DNA of 64,000 bases, taken from the NCBI GenBank assembly GCA_023159155.1, contig JAJNNX010000011.1, positions 496,001-560,000 on the forward strand, read 5' to 3'. Positions 56,176-64,000 of this stretch are shown here, one piece after another. Under the pieces are notes generated by a model. The model was not told the DNA's origin. It ran no database searches and saw nothing but the letters and a program-made list of their open reading frames with translations. Position numbers and translations under genes: made by a program. Source of the stretch: Ustulina deusta (taxonomy: Eukaryota; Ascomycota; Sordariomycetes; Xylariales; Xylariaceae). Each line of letters opens with the position of its first letter. The first letter of the stretch is position 1.

Positions 56176-57519
56176 CTCGGGCTTATGATTTTAAAAAGCA
56201 GCAAGGCCATGTGACTGTGTTATATCTTTGAATGATGAATATGATTTGTATTGGGGATGGTCCTTATCTGTCAATCTACGGACTAAAGCTAACTATAAGG
56301 TATGGAGAGGATCACGTGAGCAGATCCACAACTGCTGCAATACAGGCAGTAGTAGGTATGGTTCATGACCAAACTATACCTACTTTAGGTACTTTATGCA
56401 TCTTCTACCGCAAGATGCAGGTCGATTTCATGGTTTTAAGTAACTACACCATCCATCGTTCAATTGTTCACTAACCTCACTACACATTACGGCTACTCAC
56501 AAGTGCGCGGGCCACTCCGCATCCAAGGTTAGATATATCTGACAGAATTGACAGCCTGACTCCGTCACAGTTTCACAGTTCCACAGTTTGTCCACAAGCT
56601 GTCACGGTATGGTAAGGAATTTATTTCATGGTTGAACTACTATAGGACACATTGGGAGACATGCATGTTGTAGGAAGTGAACTGAGTCAAGAAGTCACGT
56701 CATGTACTGTACAAAGACTAGGGGCACGAAGGGAACAGATGTCCTATTCATGGGCCTTCCCACCTTGCCTACAATGTAGTTCAGTTGAATGTAACAGTCA
56801 TATGCCTACCTTTTCACCAATATGGGCGTAAGTATCTATCTGCGGAAAGTCAAACGGCTATATCTTACCTTGTAGGTACTGATAGCGCAAAACAGAACAG
56901 TATCGGTACTGAGTAGTCAGATCAGTATATGTATATTCAGAAAGGAAGGTTGGGGGCTGAAGGTCCCCCCCCCCCTTAGATCGTTTTAGTGGATGGGTCG
57001 AACCAACTCTCTAGCCACCTGAACCCTCCAGCCACTTTTACCTGCCACAGCACATGTACTGCTGGTGTTGCTGGTGTTGCTGTAGATGGAGTTGGAGTTG
57101 GACGTGAACTAGGTAAATGAAGGTTGAAGGGTGGGGATTTTGAGTGTGACTCACCTAGGTACCTAGGTAGTTTCCATTAATGTGGGAAGGTGCAGAGGTT
57201 CACAGGCACCTCTCACAGTCACTCACCTAACCTCTAGGTACAAGTATGTACTAACTTCCACTGCACTTAGGTATATGGACGCGCCCCGGTCGGGCTGGCC
57301 GGTTTATAATATACTAAAAGATTAGGGGTAAAGTACGGTACGTCAACTCTTGGACTTGGCTTCTCACATGTACGTACTAAGTATGTAGGCAGTCAGTTCT
57401 ATCGTGTAATCTATGATTCCCTATATACTTGGAGGTATATTATAGATTAAATGTCAGTACCTAGCCCATATGTCCTTTCGGCAGCACCCACTTTGTATAT
57501 GGGGTAGTCAAGAAAGATA
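56176..57519. other. Intergenic transition to AT-rich block
   Basis: No gene is recognised. A C-run lies at about 56966-56976, and TACCTAGGTA words cluster at 57150-57270. Composition drops sharply to AT-rich from about 57,520. Confidence 0.5.
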
Positions 57520-60230
57520 ATTCTGAAGTATCTTTGTGGTAAAATGATTGGTATACAAGTATTGCATTTAGCTTGATTATATTATAATAAAAAGTAGAAA
57601 GACTTTAATATATATATAAATAGTAATAACTATGCCTTTTATACTTTTAATTTTATATAATATATAAAGTGATTTTTTAATATAGTTTATTTTTAATATT
57701 TTTATTTAAAAAAATATTTTATATTTTTTAATTAATTGCAATAGTTTTAGTTAATAAAGGAGTTTTTGAACTTTTATAGAATACTTACTTCTATTATTCC
57801 GATATTTTTGCTTGCTATATTTATTATTATTAGTATAAAATAGCTATAGCTTTTATAGATCTTTTAGTAATATTTAGTTATTTTTATAATTTTGTTATAT
57901 TTAATTAAATATTATATATATATTTATTTAATATAAAAAAAATATATATATATTTTTTTTTGCTAAAGTAGGTTAGAATAACTTTACTAATATTTTATTA
58001 CAAGCTTTTTAAACATTTTTATTTTATTTTTAGGTTTGTTTTTACATGTTTTATATTATTTTTTATTTTAAGCGCGATCCTTAAATACTTTTTATAAGCC
58101 TAGCGCTTTTTTGAAATTTTTAAATATATTTTTAAAAAGTAGTTTAGTTAGTCCGTCTATTATTATATTTTTTATATAAACTTATTTTAGCTATATTATT
58201 TTTTGCTTAACTTATTTATAAATAAAGTATATTTAAATATTAATATACTAATTTTTATTATACTATATTAAGTTTTTTATAAGTATAATTAATCCTTAAT
58301 TATTACTATAGATTATTATTATATTTAGTTCTTTAGTTACTATTGCTTTTTTATTATTACTTTTTAAATCTATGCTTAGTTTATTATATAAGCAAATTAG
58401 CTATATAGCTTTTTTAGCTATATTAGTAGTTTTTTTATATTTTATTTTATATATAAATAGGGCTATAGTTTATTATAGTTTAAACAACTAATTAATTATT
58501 TTATTATTTAAATTAAAAATATATTTTAAAGTTAATTTTTATATATCTAAATTTTTTTTTTAGTTTATATTAGTCTAGTTTATTAGTAGTTTTAATAGTT
58601 TTTTAAATACTAAATAGTATGCTTTAGTTTTTAAAAAATACTATAATATTTGTTTAATTATTATTTTATATATTAAGGTTAGATTTAATGTATATTTACT
58701 AATATATAAAACAATAAATATAATATTTAGTTATATATTTATTATTAAATATATTAAAAATCTAATTATAGATTAGTACTTATATTTATTTCTTATAAAA
58801 TATATAAATTTATTTTTAGCTTTTTATAATCTTATTATAATTATAAAAGTATTAGTTAGTTTATATTTTTCTAGTCTAAATTAAACAAATATTTTATTAA
58901 TATATTTTTATTAGTTAAAATAAATAGTTCTATTTTTTTAGTTGTATTATATATAAATACTAAAGTAATATTAGTATAGTTTAAGATTATTTATTTAGAA
59001 TTGTTTATTAAAAACTATTTTAATATTTTTTATTTTAGTAATATTTTTTGTAATAATAAATAGGTTATTTATATAAATAGCTATAAAAATTTCTATTTTT
59101 TTGTTTATAAAAATCCTATAGTTTACTAAAAATAGTTTAAATCTTTTTATTGCTAAAAATTCTAATAATATTTTAAACTAAACTTTAAATGCTTGCTTTA
59201 ATCTATATAATGCTTATTTTAGTTTATATATATAATTAGTTCTATTTCTAAACTTATTAAGTTATTTAATATAAATGTTTTTTTTATTTCTTTATAAAAA
59301 AACGCTATTTTTATATTTATTTGTTTAATTTTTAAGTTTTATATTACTACTATTATAAATAATACTTTATAGCTTATTAGTTTTACTATAAATATAAATG
59401 TTTTAAAATAATTAATTTTTTTAATTCATTTAAAGCTTTTAACTATTTATTTAGCTTTATACTAAGTTACTTTATTGTTTAGTTTTTGTTTTAGTTTATA
59501 AATCTATTTTTTTTATAATATATATATATCTTTAATTTATTCTATTATTATTTATATATTATTTTTTATAAATAACTAATGTTTTATTTTTATAGCGTTT
59601 ATTTTTTTTTTAATTATAATTTTTAAAAGCTTTATTAACTATAAGTAGTTTTATATCTTTATATTAAGTTTCTAGTATTATAGCTAGTACTAATATAGCA
59701 TAAAATACTTAGATTTTAAATTTTAAAATAAATTAATAATTTTTAATTAAGTATTATAGTTCTAGTTAACTAAATACTATATTATTAATAGTTAAATTAA
59801 ATAAGTTTTTAATTTAGAATAAGTTTTAAATAAGTAGATTTAAAGCAATATTTATTATAATGCTTTAGCTAAATATAATAATACTTTAGCGTTTTTTTTT
59901 AGTTAGTAAAAATATAAGTTTTTTTATTTCTAATATTCTTTTAAAATTGTTAGTCTATATACTAATAAATACTATTTTTAGAAAAGCTTTTTTAATAATA
60001 AGTTTTTTATTAAAATATATATTTTGTTTTGCTATTTTAATTATTTTGCTTTTTATAGTTTTAATTTTATAAATTAAATTATTGCTATATCTTACTAAAA
60101 TACTAAATATTACTTTTAAATTTATTTTTTTATACTTTATGCTTAGTAGTAAGTACTATACTTTTATACTAAATTATTTAATATAATTAATATATAATTA
60201 TTATTTATATGTTATTTTTATAACAGTTAG
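57520..60230 (-). mobile_element. RIP-degraded Ty1/copia retrotransposon
   Basis: The plus strand is T-rich and almost devoid of G and C. On the minus strand, 59213-59187 reads ALYRLKQAF, a decayed form of the copia reverse-transcriptase hallmark LYGLKQAPR (Gly to Arg, Pro to Phe, as C-to-T and G-to-A changes would give). About 40 residues further, 59081-59052 reads AIYINNLFII, a decayed YVDDLLII catalytic box with both Asp changed to Asn. Stops are frequent, so it is dead. Boundaries are set by composition; no LTR was resolved. Confidence 0.8.
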
Positions 60231-60390
60231 TACAGTCTTAGCAAAACCCGCAAAAACTCTAGACCTATATAGCAATAAAATAGGAAGTCTACGCACGGAC
60301 CAACTTAACTCTGCAGCTATACATATAGAGTTTATATTTACCTATTTTATAAACTCTAATTTTGTTTTTTTTTTTTTTTTTTTTTTAGCT
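60231..60390. other. Less-degraded island between two retroelements
   Basis: A stretch at about 60,235-60,330 keeps near-normal G and C content, for example GCAAAACCCGC and CTACGCACGGACC. It is followed by a T-run at about 60,365-60,386. It marks the switch from T-rich to A-rich plus strand, so it may be an LTR or leader remnant or a spacer that escaped RIP. Confidence 0.45.
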
Positions 60391-63300
60391 TAAAGTTTTT
60401 ATTTATAATATTAATAAACTAACTATAAAAGCTTTATTTAACTAATTATAATATTACTTTAAATTTACTAATTATTTATTAATAAATATTTAATAAATAT
60501 ATATTTTTTATTTTGCTATAATTAATAAAATATAAATAAACTTTTTTTTTTAGTTATATATTTAATATAAAAAATTATATATTTTATAATATAAATCTAA
60601 TTTTAATATAACTTTAATAAAACTTTTAATTTTTATATTATTTAAAAACTAACAACTTATAAAAAACCTAATTTTAAATATTTTTATTTTATTTTTAGTT
60701 TTTAAACAATTAGAACAATTCTAATTCTTAAGTATAGCTAGCTTTTTATTATTAGATAATTTTAAAAAAAAAATTTTATAAAAAAAAAAAAGATTAAACA
60801 TTAGACTTTTTTATAAACGTTTTAAAAAAACTAATATTTAAAAAAGAATTTAAAAAAAACAAAAAATTAAAACCTAAAAAAATAAAATTTAAATTAGAAC
60901 TAGAACTATTTAAAATAAGTAATATATTTAGAAATATAGCACTAAATATTATAGCTATATAAGCTTGCAACCTTGCGTTAGTTCTAATAGAACTTTTTTA
61001 ATAAATAAAAAAGGTAAAGCGCTAATTTTTTAATATATTTATTCTAGCGCTTTTAAAAAATAACTATAATTTAATTATAAAAAACATATTTAAAAGTATT
61101 AATTTTAAACTTTTTAGTTTTATTACTTTATTTATTTTTTGTTTTATTAGTTTATTTTTTAATACTTTAAATCTTACTTATATTAAAAAAACTAAAATAT
61201 AAAAAACTAATTTTAGTAAGTTTATAAAAAATAAAGCTTTATTTAATAATTAGGTTTATAAACTAGTAAAAAAGCTAAATAAAAATATTACTATATTTTA
61301 AACTAAAAATAACTAATTTTAGTATATTATAAGCTAATTAAAAAAAATATTAAAAAATTAATAAAAATATATTTTTATTTAATTAAAAAACTATTTAATA
61401 GTATTACTAAAATAATCTAAGCTTTATTAATAATTTATTATAATTTTAATTAAATAATTATAATTTATAAAATATTTTAAATTTATATATATAAAACTAA
61501 TAAAAATATTAATAAATTTATTTTTATATTTAATAGTTTAGCTTAAAAGTATTAATTAACCAAATTATAATAAAAATATAAATTATTTATTAATAAAGTT
61601 ATTAAATTAATATATAATACTAAACAAATTTATAAAAACTATTAATAAATTAAACTTATTAGTTTAATTAAACAAAAATCTAACTTAAATAATTAAGCTT
61701 TTAATAAACTAGTTTATTAATTTTTAGCTAACTTTAGAAGTTTTAAAATATTTATTTTAAAATAGTTAGAATAAGCACTAATTATAAAAAAAAAAAAAGC
61801 TTATTAAAATAATAAGACCTGTTTTATTTGTAATAAAAAAAAATATATTAATTAATTATTTTAATTAAAAGCTTAAAATCTTAAATATTTAATTAATAAA
61901 AAAAAGCTTTAATAAAAATAGTTCTAATAGTTTATTTAACTTAAAAAATAAATAGAACTAACAAAAGTTTTTTTATTAGTTCTTTTATTTATTTTAATTA
62001 AAATATATAGCTAAAATAAATTAATTATTTTTAAAATATTTGTTTAATTATAAATTAATAGTATTAAAATAGAAATTTTAGCTTTATATAATATTAGAGT
62101 TTATATTTTTTTAATAATTAGTTATAAGTTTATATAACAAATTAAGCAATAATTAAAAATAAAAATAGTTTAATTAGCTAAACTTTAAAAGTTTTATAAC
62201 TATTAAAGCAAAATAATTAGTAAAGTTTATAAATATTTAATATATATTATAAAAATTAGATATTTTAAATTATTAATTTTAGCTATAATATTATTATTAG
62301 TATTAAATAGTTAATAAAATAAAATGTTTTAATAAAAACTTAAAAATAATAGTTAATCTAATTAAATAATTTATTTTTATTAGTTTAATTTTTGCTAATA
62401 ATTATAGTTAAGCTTTTTAATTATAAATAATAAAATATAAACTTAAAAATATAAAAAAATATAAATTAATATAATTAAGTATTAAAAAAATATTATTAAA
62501 TATTAAAACAACTTTTTAAAAATAAAATAATTATTTTAGAAATAACTAAAATTAAAAAAATAAAAAAAAAACTTAGGACTTTTAAACTTAAAATAAAAAA
62601 GGTTTATATAATAATTTTTAAAGAAAAAAAAAATTTAAACTACTATTAAAAAAATTATATAAAACTTTTAGAATTATTTTTATTAAAATAAATAAAAGCA
62701 ATTAGCTAAAAAGATTTTAAAAGAACTTATTATGATTAAGTTTGTAATAACTAAAAATAATTATATTAAACTACTTAAAAAAGATTTAAAAATAATTAAT
62801 ATTTTATAAAAAAAATAAACTTGAATTAATTAAATAGTACTATAAAAAACTTTTAATAATAAACTAATTTTATTTAAAAAAAAAAAAAACCTTTAGTATG
62901 TAAAGTTAATATAAAGCTTTTTAGTTTTTTAGTTATTATATTTAAAAAAGTTTTTTTTAAAAAAAAAATCTAAAACTTTGCTACTATTATAACTAAAGTT
63001 TAATATAGTACTAAAACTTAATAATAAAAAATATACTTTTAGCTTTTATTAATATTATATATTTATATAGTTTATTTTATTTAAAAAAAAGTTTATAAAT
63101 AAACTATTAGCTATAGATTTTATTAAATAAAATATAAACTTAAATATTACTTTTGTTTTATTTATACTTAAATTTAAATTAATTAAATATAAATTTATAA
63201 TTAATTATTAATAAAAAAATATATATTTAAAAAATTAAATTATATTAGCTTTAAATATTAGTAATATTATATTTAATTATCATAATATTATTTAATTTAT

Positions 63301-64000
63301 TAAATTAAATATTATTAAAGCTTTTTATTAATTACTATTAATTATAAAATTATATTACTTTATTTTTTTTTAAACTTAAAAAAAAATATTTTAATAAAAA
63401 GTTTTATTTTTTGGTTTAAAAATAAAACCTATTTAGTAATAAGCTTTTATTAATATATAAATTTAAAAATTTTTAAATAAGTTTATAAATATTTATATAA
63501 ATAATATTTTAATTTATTTTAAAACTAAAAAATAGTACTAAACTTATTATAAAAAAATAATTTATTACTTATATTAAGCTAAATATTAAAAAAATATTAA
63601 AAAGTTTTGTTTTAATATATTTATTATTAATTACTTAAAAATAGTTATAAAAACTAAAATAAAAATTAAAATTAATTCTATAAAACTTTAATAATTTTAA
63701 AAGTACTAAATTAATTTGGTTATTTTTTAAGCTTTATAATTATATTTATATATTTACTTACTATACTAGTAAGATTGCTACCCTTTTAAATTAACTATTA
63801 AAAAAAAATAAGCTATTTATAATAAAACTAGAACAAAAATAAACTTTTAAACATATAAAACTATTAGCTTATAAAGCATTTATTTTAGCTTTTTTTAAGC
63901 CCGGCTAACTAATACAAATAAAAATAGATATTTTATGCAATATAATAAAAAAAGTTATCTAGCAGTAATAAGAAAATATAACCTAAAAACCTATAAAATA
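60391..64000 (+). mobile_element. RIP-degraded Ty3/gypsy retrotransposon (continues past window)
   Basis: The plus strand becomes A-rich. At 61817-61846 a decayed gag zinc knuckle reads TCFICNKKKY, with the knuckle His apparently changed to Tyr. At 63482-63530 the frame reads FINIYINNILIYFKTKK, a decayed gypsy reverse-transcriptase box (YLDDILIYSKT) with both Asp changed to Asn and Ser to Phe. The gag-to-RT order and about 1.65 kb spacing fit a plus-strand element. RNase H and integrase would lie beyond the window end. Confidence 0.8.

Overview
The window is nuclear DNA of a filamentous ascomycete (Pezizomycotina, probably Sordariomycetes). The basis is short GT-AG introns of about 45-180 bp with CTNAC-like branch points, fungus-typical families (Zn2Cys6 and Ace2/Swi5-type regulators, GH55 glucanase, GT90 glycosyltransferase, ABC-C transporter, SulP permease, DUF1993, DUF1479), and a 6.5 kb AT-saturated block that looks like retrotransposons destroyed by repeat-induced point mutation (RIP). 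Exon structures were worked out by hand from reading frame and splice signals.

Layout. 0-12 kb: a DUF1479 gene cut by the window edge (-), a Zn2Cys6 regulator (+), deoxyribose-phosphate aldolase (+), a DUF1993 protein (-), a 3 kb gene desert, an unrecognised two-exon gene (-) and an Avo2-like ankyrin protein (-). 12-26 kb: a desert, a six-exon secreted GH55 beta-1,3-glucanase (+), an Mtf1-like mitochondrial transcription factor (+) and a GT90 type II membrane glycosyltransferase (+). 26-41.5 kb: a tiny three-exon protein with a GC-AG intron (+), a four-helix MARVEL-like membrane protein (-), arginase (-), a full-length ABC-C transporter with one lesion (+), an HMG-box protein (-) and a rhodanese-like protein (-). 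43-50 kb: an Ace2/Swi5-type zinc-finger regulator (+) and a sulfate permease (-). These genes look like ordinary housekeeping or accessory genes. They do not form an obvious metabolic cluster.

The most unusual part is 53.1-56.15 kb. It is a compact, nearly mirror-symmetric unit with two divergent genes of no recognised family. Both genes have CAC-rich leaders. They share a promoter region holding a 19-bp tandem repeat. Behind each gene lie GGCGCAAGCC-type repeats, then a 17-bp-period GGCGATTGCC array, then a tRNA-like sequence with a Pol III B-box hairpin. An 8-bp direct repeat (GTTATTAA) lies just outside both ends. I propose it as a candidate undescribed mobile or selfish two-gene element; its function cannot be read from the sequence.

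57.5-64 kb is AT-rich with strand asymmetry: T-rich to about 60.2 kb, then A-rich. Decayed motifs identify a Ty1/copia reverse transcriptase on the minus strand and a Ty3/gypsy gag knuckle and reverse transcriptase on the plus strand, so two different elements lie head to head.
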